NCBI GenBank assembly: GCA_021018995.1
Contig: CM037596.1
Span: 86,807,184-86,871,183, forward strand
From: Chloranthus sessilifolius
Lineage: Eukaryota > Streptophyta > Magnoliopsida > Chloranthales > Chloranthaceae
Length of the DNA: 64,000 bases
Direction of reading: 5' to 3'
Both the position numbers and the translations under genes were made by a program. Below, piece by piece: positions 43,900-55,145 of the stretch (positions are counted from its first letter, which is position 1; every line of letters starts with the position of its first letter). Under the pieces are notes generated by a model. The model saw only the letters and a program-made list of their open reading frames with translations. It had not been told where the DNA came from and ran no database searches.

Positions 43900-45238
43900 T
43901 CACGTTAGAACAGATCAATAATAAAGAGCCATGATATCCTATGCTGTAAAAGGGGAGGTAAGTAGGCTCACCTTTCCCCTTTCTTTTCACATATTAAAAA
44001 AAAAAAAATGAATGAGAGATACACATGCAAAAAAAAACAACAACAAAAACAACAAAAAAAAAATCCTTTTTTAGGCTGAAAACGCAAAACAAAAAAAATC
44101 TTTCCTTCAGAAAAGGATAATAAATAAAATTTTCCCTTCCTACCTTTGAAAATAAAGCAAGTTAGAAGCAAATAAAATCGCTCTTTTATCACTCTAAAAT
44201 CTTTCTTTCTGTTTAGAAAAGAAGGGGGGTCCTTCATTTTTATGTTCCTAAAATCATAAAAACAAAAAAAAATCCTTTCTTTATGCCTCTAAAAACATAA
44301 AAACAAAAAAAAAGTCTCTTTCCTTCTGTTTAGAAAACCCAAAAGACAAAAAGGTCCTCCATTTTTTATGTTCCTAAAATCATAAAAACAAAAAAAATTC
44401 CTTCCTTTATGCCTCTAAAAACATAAAAACAAAAAAAAAGTCTCTTTCCTTTTGTTTAGAAAACCCAAAAGACAAAAAGGTCCTCCATTTTTATATTCCT
44501 AAAAACATAAAAACAAAAATCCTTTCTTTATGCCTCTAAAAACAGGGAACAAAAAAAAAAATCTCCTTCTATCATGTAAAAAAGAGAGGGGGATATATAT
44601 AAAAAAAAAAAAGAGGAAAATCCTTTTCATGGACCATAAAATCAAAAAAAAAGAGAAAGAAAAAATCCTTCTTACTATAAAAAAAACAAGAAGAAGAGAG
44701 AAGGCAAACACCGAAAATCCTCCTTTTATGCCCATAAAACAAAAAAAAATCCCTCTTTTACAAAAAAACTAAAACAAAAAAATATATATTACATAGATCA
44801 ATACTTTAGTTTTTAAAAAAAAAACAAACAAAACAAAAAAAAAACATATATATTATGCATTAAAAAAAAAAAAAAAAAAAAGCATAAAACAACCAAAATA
44901 AGACACCATTCATGGAATATCATCACCATATTATAAATAAATATGCTCACAAGAAAAATAACCCATTTACCATCTAGAAATGCAAGATCATGATTATATT
45001 CGCATAAAAAAAGCAAGAAAAATCAAGAAAAAAGAGTTATAAATGATTATCTTATGAGGAAGAGGGCGTTGGTCTAGCGTAGGCCCGTGATCGATCCACA
45101 AGCGAAAAAACGGCAAAAGGCATGCTAGAGGCAGCGCAAAGGAACCCTAAGGGGGAGGGGGAATGGTTTTCGGTTTCAAAGAGGAAGAAGAGGGGGGGAG
45201 AATTCAAAATGAGGCCCCACTGCCCGAGTTCGGGCTGC
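43900..45238 (-). other. Leader of the PMD gene, A/T-rich tandem repeats
   Basis: Between the TATA box (45239) and the ATG of the PMD gene. 43980-45020 is low complexity; a unit of about 125 bp beginning GGTCCTCCATTTTTATGTTC is repeated with starts near 44228, 44353 and 44479. 45020-45230 is a C/T-rich leader on the minus strand. A leader intron is likely but not resolved. Confidence 0.55.
44228..44560. repeat. Tandem repeat, period about 125 bp
   Basis: Three head-to-tail copies (third partial) of a unit containing tcctaaaatcataaaaacaa, tgcctctaaaaacataaaaa and gtttagaaaacccaaaagac. Confidence 0.85.
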
Positions 45239-45245
45239 TTATATA
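45239..45245 (-). promoter_or_regulatory. TATA box of the antisense PMD gene
   Basis: On the minus strand GGCTGGGTATATAAGCAGCCC is a strong plant TATA context. It lies 11 bp downstream of the nearest palindrome (45257) and transcribes toward the PMD gene. Confidence 0.65.
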
Positions 45246-45256
45246 CCCAGCCAAAC

Positions 45257-45377
45257 CTAGCGCAACTAATAGTTGCGCCAGGCAAATATTTGCCTTCCTT
45301 TGGCTTGGCGCAACTAATAGTTGCGCTAGCCTATTTTGGGCCACATAATGGCCTGGCGCAACTAATAGTTGCGCCAG
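45257..45377. repeat. Tat palindrome array B (3 copies, exact 48-bp spacing)
   Basis: Same 25-bp palindrome as array A, beginning at 45257, 45305 and 45353; spacers are 23 bp and unrelated in sequence. Directly upstream of the PMD gene TATA box. Confidence 0.92.
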
Positions 45378-47156
45378 GTACTCTGGCCGGGTCATAGGCC
45401 TGGTATGGGTCAAATGGGAAGACCGGTCCCCCCACTTCCTTTTGCTTGGGTGTTCGGTCACTTCTGACCGATGGACGCGCTCCCAAGGCAGCTTTTCGGT
45501 CATCCTTCAATTTGCCCAGGAAGCCGTGCTAAAATAAGGACGGGCCAAGGTCAACAAGCACCACGGTCTTACACACAGGGAAAATCCAGAAAAATACAAT
45601 CCCCACAAGAGAGCCAGAAATATTCACGAGAAAAATCTACGTAAAACTAAAAAAAAATCCGTATAAAACTCCAAAAAAATTTGCATAAAAATCCAAAAAT
45701 TCACATAAAATAATAACTCCAAAACTCCAAAAAATTCACATAAAAATCCAAAAAATTCACATAAAATAATAACTCCAAAACTTCAAAAAATTCGCATAAA
45801 AATCCAAAAATTCACATAAAATAATAACTCCAAAATTACAAAAAAATTCACATAAGATAATAGCTTCAAAAATTAAAAAAAAAATGCCATAAAATAACAG
45901 TTGAAAAATTCAAAATTGTAGAAAAATCGCCAGCGCACAAGCATAAGGCGGTGAAACGTCAATATTTTATCAGCAATGCAGCTGTGCCACATCAAGGTCT
46001 TGAGTCGGAGGTTCGCCTCGGATCTCTGGATCCCGCCTTAAGGCAGGAGCAACGGTGTCGGTCTCGGTCAAACAATCAATGTTTCGATCAGGTCAACTCC
46101 ACCGCTAAATCTTTGCGACAAGCGCTTGGACTCATATGGACTTAAGTGCCTTAAGATTCAGATTCTCCGTTGGAAAAGGTCAATCGTTGGTTGAGACCGA
46201 CCTGGTGAGAATGAGATTGTGTCAATCGAACTATGTGCAACCATGCATTCAGAAGGGTTCATTTCCCTTTTATTTTCTACAGGCTTAAAACCTGTATGGG
46301 CAGCAGTATCCCTATAAAGTGTACGCCATGCGTATGGGTATCCATATGATGGTCATTTGTCCCCGTAAATTGTATCCGGGTGGGTCCAGGTCGGGGCTTC
46401 CATCGCCTTTCTTGTTGCTTATTGCCCTCGATGGGTGCATGATTATGCATAGTTAATTGATGATTATGATCATTGTCAACAGAGGCCAGGATTGAATGCC
46501 CCCTTTTTGAAAGGTGCCCGATATTTGGCTGGATCTGTTCAAGGAAGTTGAAACTGGATACTCTAGGTCATGCTAAGCTGAGGGATGCTTTCAAAAAATG
46601 GCACGTACCCCCAAAAAGCGTTGTGACATCTATTCACTTCATTCGGGTGGTCATGCTAAATAAACTTTGGGATCGATGGGTTCGCCCAAAGATCTCAAAC
46701 CCTGCTTTCAGTAGGGGCACCCGCGAATGATCCGATGGGGCCATCAAATGCCTTGTAGGATTGGAAGCAAACTATGGAGCCTTGCATGTGTTTACTTCGC
46801 GCCTATCTTTGAATGTGGGTCGATCACCCCTCTTACTCACGAAGCTGTTGCATTCAGAATGAATTTTAAACATCAATCACCTTCAAATCATCTTGAGAAG
46901 CGGAAGTGTTTCCCAGCTATTGGGCTTTCGCAACTCATTCCACCTCGATTATGCCCAGTAATGTCGCTAAGCGCTTGGGAACCGATTACCTCGAGAAACG
47001 AATGATTAGCATGGCACTCCAGGGATTTCATTTTCTCACCATGGTACTCACCTGATGTTTGAAGTTCATTCTGAATGCAGCAGACCCGTCAGTAATGCCT
47101 TGGGCCTCTTCGGATGTCTCTTTTCTTTGGCATATGATCATTAGTGAACGGATACC
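45378..47156 (+). other. Tat/Ogre 3' untranslated region
   Basis: 45580-45920 is an A-rich tandem repeat (unit with ttcacataaaataataactc plus caaaa). 45930-47156 has no convincing gene. It contains an inverted repeat (gcattcagaatgaattttaa at about 46851 and its complement at about 47055-47080). Confidence 0.5.
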
Positions 47157-47169
47157 AAAGAGGGGCATC
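47157..47169 (+). promoter_or_regulatory. Tat polypurine tract
   Basis: AAAGAGGGGCATC directly before the LTR start TGTAGACACC. Confidence 0.75.
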
Positions 47170-47597
47170 TGTAGACACCCAAATTTGGCCCAAGGCCCGA
47201 TCGAAACACCTTTCAAGAGAAGCGCATTTCCGAGCTTTTGATAGCATGTATGGAATCCTTAGGAATCACCCTAAAGCCTTAGGAATCACCCTAGATCCCC
47301 CAGAAACCAACCCCGACCCTTAGAACCCTTTTCAAACTCTAACCTAACCTTCCTAGGCAAAGATGAGGAGGGGTGCATCGGAGCTAGCTATGACCTTCTA
47401 CAGTGACCAACTCTTATACCATTAAAGAGTAGAGGCCGTCAGCTTTCCAACGAGCCAAGAATCGCCCCAATCGGAGGTATGTATCAGAAGATATGGCAGT
47501 CCGAACTCGGAGGGCAGGAAGGTAATTTCAAGGTGGCCCCCCCCGGGGATTTGGCTCGACTATTAGTCGCGCCAGGCTATTTCTCCCCAGAAATAGC

Positions 47598-47804
47598 CTG
47601 GTGCAACTAATAGTTGCGCCAGGCATAAATTTTGCCTGGCGCAACTATTAGTTGCGCCAGGCCAATTCTCCCAGATTTTAAGACTGGCGCAACTAATAGT
47701 TTCGCCAAGTTTAAAGGGTGGCCCCCACCCTATGAGCTAACTTCCAGCACTATTCCTCACTGTTTTACTGTGCTTTTTCCTGGCACAACTATTAGTTGTG
47801 CCAG
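47598..47804. repeat. Tat palindrome array C in the LTR (4 copies)
   Basis: The palindrome begins at 47598, 47636, 47684 and 47780; intervals 38, 48 and 96 (twice 48) bp. A variant with TCGACTATTAGTCGCGCC lies just upstream at about 47553-47576 and also in the 5' LTR remnant. It sits about 280 bp upstream of the LTR TATA box. Confidence 0.9.
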
Positions 47805-48085
47805 GCATATGAACAGTAACATTAGGTTTTTGCCCCGAATTTTGTGTTTGAGGTTTGACTTGTTGGCCACCTTAACCTTTGGGGTGTATTTTGATAGTCC
47901 TGTTGCACCCATTCCTTACCTATTTGCAACCCTCTAAGTGGCTTAAAGCCTCACCCCATCATCCACCATTAGAACCACCTTCACACCTTTCCAAGCTCTC
48001 AAAATCCTAGGAAACCTTAGATTTGAGATTACCTAATTGCTAACTCCAATTAGCATCTAAGTAGCCTCTTAACCTACCCTTTTCC

Positions 48086-48094
48086 TATAAATAG
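48086..48094 (+). promoter_or_regulatory. LTR TATA box (Tat 3' LTR)
   Basis: CCTATAAATAGAGCCCCCC is a canonical TATA context in the LTR. The 5' LTR lacks this region because of its truncation. Confidence 0.75.
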
Positions 48095-48822
48095 AGCCCC
48101 CCTCCCCTTGGTTTAGGGGTTGAAAAATTTGCTTAAGAGAGAAAGAGCTCAAAGTGAGAAGTTCTTCCTCCCTTTTGTGCACTATTTTCATCCAAATTCC
48201 AGAATTCCAAAACCTCTTTCCAAGCTTGTTATTACATCCAAAACCCTTAGCCTAGGTGTGTGTGATCCCCTAGCCTCCATCCCCTACCTCTTAGCTTTAA
48301 GTCCTAGGAGTTAGAACCCCATTTTCCACCATACGAAGCCTTCAAGAGCTTATCAAAGCAAGCCACGCAAGGCTCCTCTACGGTGCTACAAGGGCCCGAG
48401 GGCTCCGGCTCTCCCCTTTCTTCTCCTATCTCTTTCTAGCTCCCTCCATCCTCTCATTTGTGCCGTTACGGCGCCAATTTTTCGGTATGAACGGAGGGGC
48501 ACAAATAGGATTCTAAGTCCTTTTGGGCAAGAAGAAGCTATTTTCCTTGCTTCTACTTTATTTTATTGTTGGCCATTAGTAGAGACCGCGTTAAGCGAGT
48601 TGATCGGGTGCCTAACACCTTCCCGATCGATAATCGAAGCCCCTACCCAAGAGCCTTTGGTGTGGACCGGATTCAGAGCCATATTTTTAGCACTTAGGTG
48701 CTCATAAAAATGAACTAGGTATCCCAGGACACTGAAAGCTCCGGGTGGCGACTCTATAGATTTTTCATCGTTAGAGAGTGCATCGTCGCAACAGGGATAG
48801 CATCGACTCCCACGGTTGCACA

Positions 48823-49774
48823 AACCTTATCACCTGCTTCGTCCCAATTGATCGGAGACCTATACCTCTGTCCATATAGTGCTTCATACGGAGCCATCCC
48901 AATGCTCTACTAAAACCTATTATTATACGCCAATTCTATTAATGGAAGATGTTGATCCCACGATCCTTGAAAATCAATCATGCATGCTCAAAGCATATCT
49001 TCAATAATCTGATTGAGTCTCTCTGTCCGACCATCAGTCTGTGGGTGGAATGCGGAACTGAAGTCCAATCTCGTGCCCATACCTTCTTGAAATCTTTGCC
49101 AGAATATCGATGTGTACAATGGGTCACGATCGGATACAATACTTGTCGGAATACTGTGCAATCGAACAATTACTTTTAGGTACAAATCCGCCAACTTGCT
49201 TACAGTGTATGTTATGTAATAGGGCAAAAAGTGTGCCGACTTCGTTAGTCGATCCACTATTACCCATATAGCATTGTGGCATCTCAACATTCTCGGTAAT
49301 CCCACAATGAAGTCCATGGAGATGGACTCCCATTTCCATTCTGGTATTGGTAGAGGCTGGGTGTCTGTGATCCACTTTTACTTGTTGACACACCAGACAT
49401 TTCGACATGTATTCAACAATGTCCTTCTTCAATCCTCTCCACCAATAACTCTTTCATAAATCCTGGTACATCTTAGTACCACCAGGATGAATGGCGTACA
49501 TGGACTTATGAGCTTCATCCAATATGGTTTGCCATATATCAGCATTAATAGGTATGCATAATCATCCACGGAACAGTAATGATCCATCCTCTTTGATGGA
49601 AAAATCCCCATTGTCACCGGTAGTCACCCTTTGTCGAATCTTTAAGAGCTCTGTGTCTTTCATCTGAAGTTCATAAATGCGATAAAAAATAGTTGGTCTA
49701 ATTGTGAGATTTGCCAACAATACACCAGAGTCCATGACCTCTATATTTTTATCATAGAGAGAAAGGTCTTCCAA
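48823..49774 (-). pseudogene. Tekay integrase, zinc-binding and core domains
   Basis: On the minus strand: MKDTELLKIRQRVTTGDNGD (about 49650), LIYGKPYWMKLISPCTPF region, KCLVCQQVKVDHRHPA (H2C2 end, about 49395), then MDFIVGLPRMLRCHNAIWVI with DRLTKSAHFLPY, IVSDRDPLYTSIFWQRFQEG, and FHPQTDGRTERLNQIIEDML (third acidic residue), all in 48988-49317. The frame is cut at 48823 by the Tat element and resumes at 14640. Frameshifts are present near 49430-49620. Confidence 0.88.
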
Positions 49775-49939
49775 TAGTTTCCATCATCGAAGACCCATAA
49801 TGAGACTAGCTAACTGAGCCGCATTCTTCCTACTCAATGTGTCAGCCACGACATTTGCTTTACCTGGGTGATATTGTATAGTATAGTCGTAGTCCTTGAG
49901 AAATTCAATCCACCGTCGTTGCCTCATATTTAATTCTTT

Positions 49940-50329
49940 CTACATAAATAGGTACTTAAGGCTTTTGTGGTCCGTGAAGATCTCGAAGGTCTCACCATAC
50001 AAGTAATGTTTCCAAATCTTAAGCGCAAAAATTATCGCGGCTAACTCTAGATCATGCATCGGGTAGTTCTTCTCGTACTCTTTCAACTGTCTCGATCCAT
50101 AAGCTATGACCTTGGCATTTTGATTCAATACACAGCCCAAGCCACCATATGACGCATCACTATAAACAACAAAACCCCCACCACCCGATGGAATAGCCAA
50201 CACTGGAGCAGAGGTAAGCCGTTTCTTGAGTTCTTGGAAGCTCTCTTCACATTCACTGGTCCACTCAAATTTTACATTCTTTCTTGTAAATTGGGCGAGT
50301 GGTCCTGAAATCTTTGAGAATCCCTCCAC
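49940..50329 (-). pseudogene. Tekay RNase H
   Basis: [40 protein letters not shown] (first catalytic D), [20 protein letters not shown] (E) and [14 protein letters not shown] (D). Follows RT in the usual gypsy order; stops separate it from RT and from integrase. Confidence 0.9.
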
Positions 50330-50529
50330 AAATTGTCAATAATATCCAGCTAGACTGAGGAAACTGCGAATCTCCATCACAGTCTTCGGTTGCTCCCAAT
50401 CTAGTACTGCCTCAATCTTTGTCGGATCGACAGTCACGCCTGCTTCTGATATTACGTGAACGAGAAAGCTCACTTGTTCCAGCCAGAATTCACATTGACT
50501 GAGTTTGGCATATAACCGATGCTCACGTA

Positions 50530-51246
50530 GAGTCTATAATGCGATGCACAAATGATGTTCATATTCTTCTCTGGTCTTTGAATAAATAAGAATGTCGTCT
50601 ACAAACACCACTACGCATGTATCAAGGTGTTGTTTAAAGACCCGATTCATGAGGTCCATAAATAAAGCTGGTGCATTCGTCAAGTCGAAAGGCATCACTA
50701 AGAACTCGTAATGCCCGTACCTAGTCCTGAATGTCGTCTTCTGCACATCTTCGGCCTTCACCTTTAGTTGATGGTAATCGGATCTCAAATCGATCTTCGT
50801 AAAGAATTTTGCACCTTGCAACTGGTCAAACAGATCGTCGATCCTTAGTAATGGATACTTGTTCTTGATCATAAGCTTGTTTAATTGGTGGTAGTCAATG
50901 CAAAGTCTCATCGACCCGTCCTTCTTAACAAATAAGACCGGTGCTCCCTAAGAGGATACACTTGGTCTTATGAAGCCCTTATCCAACAATTCTTGCAATT
51001 ATTCCTTCAACTCTTTCAGTTCAGCCGGAGCCATTCGATAGGGAGCTTTGGAGACTGGTTTCGTGTAAATCTCCCGATCAGGTGGAAATTCGGGTAGCTC
51101 ATTGGAAACACGTCCTCAAACTCACAGGCAATCGGAATATTGGTGATAACATTCTTTATTTTCTTTTGCTCTTGAAGGAATGCTAAATACCCTTCGCACC
51201 CATTCTTCATCATCCGCCTAGCTTGTACCGCGGAGATGATCGACAC
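50530..51246 (-). pseudogene. Tekay reverse transcriptase
   Basis: CEFEDVFPMSYPNFHLIGRF at 51016-51246 leads into [59 protein letters not shown] and the catalytic [10 protein letters not shown] at about 50580-50605 with both aspartates kept. The usual PFGLTNAP has PFDLTNAP here. Stops and a frame change lie around 50912-51015. Confidence 0.9.
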
Positions 51247-51656
51247 TATCTTTCCCTTCTCACCAATAAACCGAAAGAATTTTTATTTTGGCGGATGAAA
51301 GTGACTACTTTCCGTAGGCAATCAACGGTTGCGCAATAAGTGGATAGCCAATTCATGCCAAGGAGTACATCAAGTCCTTGCATGCTCAACAAAATGAGGT
51401 CCGTTATAGTCTCTTGATACTCCACTCGAACAATGACTGATCGGCAATAGTTGTCTGCAGTTACTACACTCCCCGTAGGAACGGACATGTCCAAAATAAA
51501 ATCTAACTCCTTGGGTACAATTTTCAATTTCCTTACAAATTTTGGAGTTATATGCGAGTGGGTAGACCCTGGGTCTATCAGAACTCGTGCAACACAACGA
51601 TCACCGTCATTTTCTTGATAGAGTTGTAGTGTACTTAAATGATTTAATACATACAC
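51246..51656 (-). pseudogene. Tekay aspartic protease
   Basis: RVLIDPGSTHSHITPKFVRK has DPGSTHS where DSGATHS is typical, followed by LDFILDMSVPTGSVVTADNY and LDVLLGMNWLSTYCATVDC, the hallmark gypsy retropepsin pattern. Open frame of 136 codons; it ends at a stop at the linker to RT. Confidence 0.9.
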
Positions 51657-51757
51657 TATCGTTCAGACATACATGTCATGACCACACAATTACCAAAATG
51701 CACCTAGATCTTTCCCTATCAATGCACTTCCTTCATCTTGAAAACAAGTAAATAAAT

Positions 51758-53091
51758 TTAAGCATAAAAATTTATACCTTGAATCACGTCGTTACTCGCA
51801 CGGACATCCTCAGCTGTTACTGTAAAAGCGCGGCCTTGGACTACAGGTCTCGTAGGTTGTGTAGGCCTCTGCGCCATGGCAGTAGAAACAGTGCCCTCCT
51901 TTCTCATCTCGGGGCAGTCTCGTATCCTTTGGATTATTTTACCACATTTAAAGCATCCTCCCATGTCCCGTCTATAGTCCGACGTTTTATGCAGCTTGCC
52001 ACAACGGGCACATTTTACTTGTGGACTTGAAGATACCACTCTTGAAGATCCCTGTGTGACTAATGCCCCAGACGCCGGAGTCTGAGCAGGGCCTTCTCTG
52101 CGGAACAATCTCATAGGAGTAAGTGTATTAGACCTCTGATAACTTGTATAGACTGGTCTTGAAACTGGAGTAGGTGCTGACAACCTCAACTTTTTATTCT
52201 CCGAGTCGTAGTCACTCACTCCCCCAGACTTACCTTATTCTTCCAATCACGCCTCTTATTTATATCCCTTTATGCAACGATGGCCTTCCCCATCACGTCA
52301 GCATATGTCTCAAGCTCAAATATCGATACCCTTTCCTAAATATTTGGTCTCAGGCCTTCTTTGAATCTACTGGCCTTCATTTCTTCTGTGGCTACCAATT
52401 CTGGAGCAAACCTTGACAAACGTACAAATTCATTGTCATACTCCCGTACGGTCATGCTCCCTTGCACAAGATTTGTAAAATCCTTTTTCAATTAGTTCCT
52501 GACTTGTTTAGGGAAATACTCCTTGTTAAACACCCTTACGAACTTGGCCCATGTCCATTGGTCTTGGAGACCCTCGACTTTCCTCTTCCTTAACACCGAC
52601 TTCCACTAAGCATCGGTGTCACCTTCAAGTTAGGAGGCCCAACCAACTTTCTCATGTTCAGGGCTCTAGAGTCTCTCTAGTAACTTCTCCATCTGCTTCA
52701 ACCATTTTTCTGCTTCAAGCGGATCCGTCTGCCCCAAAAATACCGGAGGTTTCAATCTCCTGAAATCTATAAAGGATGATGGCAGCAATGCAGAAGGTGG
52801 TGGTGGTGGTGGCTGCTACTGATGACTGACATTATTGGTAGCTAACAACATCGTCTGCTTAGCCAAAAGAGCAGTCTGTTGGGTCTGCTGAGTCGTAGCA
52901 GCGGCTATGGCCTCCATAGCCCTAGCCATCCTGTCAGTAGACTCATCACGATGACCTCTCTCCACCTCATGAGGTGGTGTCTGCTCTCCTCCGGAACCCG
53001 AAGGAATATCATCAATATTCCTCACACCCCTCTGGCGACCTCCTCTAGGCCGACCTCTTCCACATTGATCTATTGGAATCTGTTACAATGA
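51758..53091 (-). pseudogene. Tekay gag
   Basis: N-terminal GRGRPRGGRQRGVRNIDDIP and RMARAMEAIAAATTQQTQQ (52816-53085), then the capsid core in a stop-ridden frame (FLGQTDPLEAEKWLKQMEKL, FVRVFNKEYFPKQVRN, FTNLVQGSMTVREYDNEFVR, LSRFAPELVATEEMKASRF), and at 51758-52219 the nucleocapsid part with CARCGKLHKTSDYRRDMGGC / CFKCGKIIQRIRDC zinc-binding residues (one histidine changed). It follows the PBS in the order expected for a Tekay-type chromovirus. Confidence 0.88.
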
Positions 53092-53178
53092 AATAAAAAT
53101 CTCATTAACAGACGGTCCCTAGTATCCAACAAAATCTCAAATCTTTAAACGGTCTAAGACTTGTCAGACATCTCTAAA

Positions 53179-53191
53179 GCCACTGATACCA
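53179..53191 (-). promoter_or_regulatory. Tekay primer binding site, initiator tRNA-Met type
   Basis: Minus strand TGGTATCAGTGGC, two bases after the LTR end; TGGTATCAGAGC is the standard tRNA-iMet PBS, so one or two changes are present. Confidence 0.8.
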
Positions 53192-54559
53192 ACTGTGATG
53201 ACCAAATTTCGACACTGCTGAAACCCAACATCTCATTGCACAGCGGAAACAAAGTAGAACCATACAAACTAACCATCATAACAAATAAGGAAACTAATAC
53301 TATCCCTCAAAAGTTCAAAATGATAGTTCTAATTCCATATGAATACTTATGAAAAGAGAACCGACGAGAACCACCGATAAGGACCATTCCTTACCGAAAT
53401 ATGATTCACCAAAAAGAGTTAAGTTACAATTATCATCCAAATTAAGTATTCTTCACATCATCTTAAATCTCTAATCTCTCAACCTAAGGCCCGATATATT
53501 TGGCATCGCACACAGAAAACAGCCCTCAGGTGGGATTTCTTCCAGATCCTCACCAGGTGAAAGATCAGGATCCACTCTATCTAAGATCTCCGTTCCCCCG
53601 CCTTCACCTGAACCTATGACATTAATTGAGGAATGAGCTTCATCCAAGCTCAATAGGAAAAAACTCATAACATGCTTGTTATAACATCAAACATATATCT
53701 GATGGCATAATAAAATAAAATTGGTCAGAACATATGCATCGTGTGATTATCATGGCATGAAAGGCACATGTAATACTTGTTTGAAATTCATAACACATTC
53801 ACATTTTTATTCCAACATATAAAAAGAAAACTTAAAAGTGCTTTATTTAAAGTATTTGAATGAGGAACTATAGCCTCAAGTCCCCCGATTGAATACCCAC
53901 CATCGTCGCTCATATGAACTATTTTCACATATATCCATGGTCTCATAAAGTTGGACACTTGGCCAAACATATTTACCGTTATACGGTAGGAGTCACAAAT
54001 CACACAGCACAAATGGTGTATGGATTGGCCGCCGTACCGGTTATGGATATCTTGTCACATCAGTCACGGTTATACCGTCGCGTCGGTCGGGTATTCACAT
54101 AGAACCTTAAATCAAAGTGCATACATATAGTTTATCGCCGTATAAAGTGATAATTATAGTTTAGCTCAAAAGTCAGAATGAAATGTGAAGATCACACACA
54201 TATATAAATTGGAATGAATCTCGAAGGATTCCATACTTCTTACGCAATTCGAAAACATAATGATACACATACCTTTTCAAATTAGAGTTATAAACAAAAT
54301 TCACATGATTGAATAAAAAATTGCATCATAATATAACACACATGCTAATGTAGTAATTGCACATAATATTAAGTGTTCCCTACCTCAAAATCTTAACCAG
54401 CATGCGCTCAATCTGCCATTTGAGTTTGTCCTTCGTCACACAACACCAGGTCACCTAAACATATAAAATCCATGGTTCACACATTAGAACTATGCTAAAC
54501 ATATTATGTCAACTCTCCTCAAAATCTCACAATCAAAACTTAACAAAATCCCAAATCTG

Positions 54560-55145
54560 GCAATTTTAATTGATCGAATCCCTATTTCGATCGATCAAAA
54601 CCCGATTTCGATCGATCGAACTCATTTCGATCGATCGAACTCCTCAAAGCATATATCACCTTTCAGTTCGATCAAATGATTTTATCATTTCAATTGAACG
54701 AATACAAATTCGATCAATCGAAAATAATTTTGATAGGTCGAATCCTCACAGAGCCAAATGATTACAACATAGTTCGATCGAACGAGTCCTAATTTGGTCG
54801 ATTGAAATCACATAATTCGATCGATCGGAACTATTTCGATCGGTTGAATCCCTTAGAAGCTAAATGACACTCTACACAGTTCGATCAAACGAATTTTGTA
54901 GAGTGTCATTTAGCTTCTAAGGGATTCGACCGATCGAAGATTTTTCGATCGGTCGAATCCTCAAAACAGGATTTTCCAAAATCTCTGTTCTATAGATTTC
55001 GATCGATCGAGTGTGAGATTCGATCGATCGAAACACACATCGTTCGATCAAAATTCATTTTGATCAAACGAATTCCTCCTGACTTAGAATTCTTCCTACT
55101 TAAGTCCATTTCGATCGATCAAATTAATTTTTGATCGGTCGAAAT
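54560..55145. repeat. Palindromic-motif array in the Tekay 5' LTR
   Basis: Same TTCGATCGATCGAA family as 10550-11030; additional copies around 54590-54640 and 54900-54955 are absent from the 3' LTR. Confidence 0.85.
54846..54927. repeat. Perfect inverted repeat, 30-bp arms, 22-bp loop
   Basis: Arms 54846-54875 and 54898-54927 are exact reverse complements (gaatcccttagaagctaaat... against ...atttagcttctaagggattc). The 3' LTR has only one arm at about 10782-10815, so the second arm arose after insertion. Confidence 0.92.

Larger units (their letters stand above)
14641..48822 (+). mobile_element. Tat/Ogre-like Ty3/gypsy element, split by an Athila-like element
   Basis: Plus-strand element with a 5' LTR remnant (14641-15058), leader, long repeat-rich gag N-terminus, gag, protease, G-patch, a probable intron, RT, dual RNase H, integrase, then antisense accessory genes, polypurine tract and 3' LTR (47170-48822). 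Dual RNase H, G-patch and the pro-RT intron point to the Tat/Ogre clade. It interrupts the Tekay integrase frame. Flanks AAACT (14636-14640) and AACCT/AAACC (about 48822-48827) look like a slightly decayed 5-bp target duplication, so the exact right end is uncertain by 1-2 bp. Confidence 0.85.
47170..48822 (+). repeat. Tat/Ogre 3' LTR
   Basis: About 1.65 kb. The first 420 bp match 14641-15058. It holds four full palindromes (47598-47804) and a TATA box at 48086. TGGCGACTCT at 48746-48755 looks like the tRNA-Arg-type PBS of Ogre elements, so the LTR proper could end near 48745; however the Tekay integrase frame resumes only at about 48823, which supports the longer end. Confidence 0.8.

Noticed and set aside
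47028-47216. Small ORFs with shared AFRMNFKHQ segment (46727-47005 plus, 47028-47216 minus)
   Set aside because: The shared peptide comes from an inverted repeat, not from two genes.
48746-48755. TGGCGACTCT as a true PBS, making 47170-48745 a 5' LTR
   Set aside because: The element's polypurine tract precedes 47170 and Tekay sequence resumes at 48823 with near-duplicate flanks, so this is the 3' LTR; the match may be an LTR-end motif common in Ogre elements. Not fully settled.
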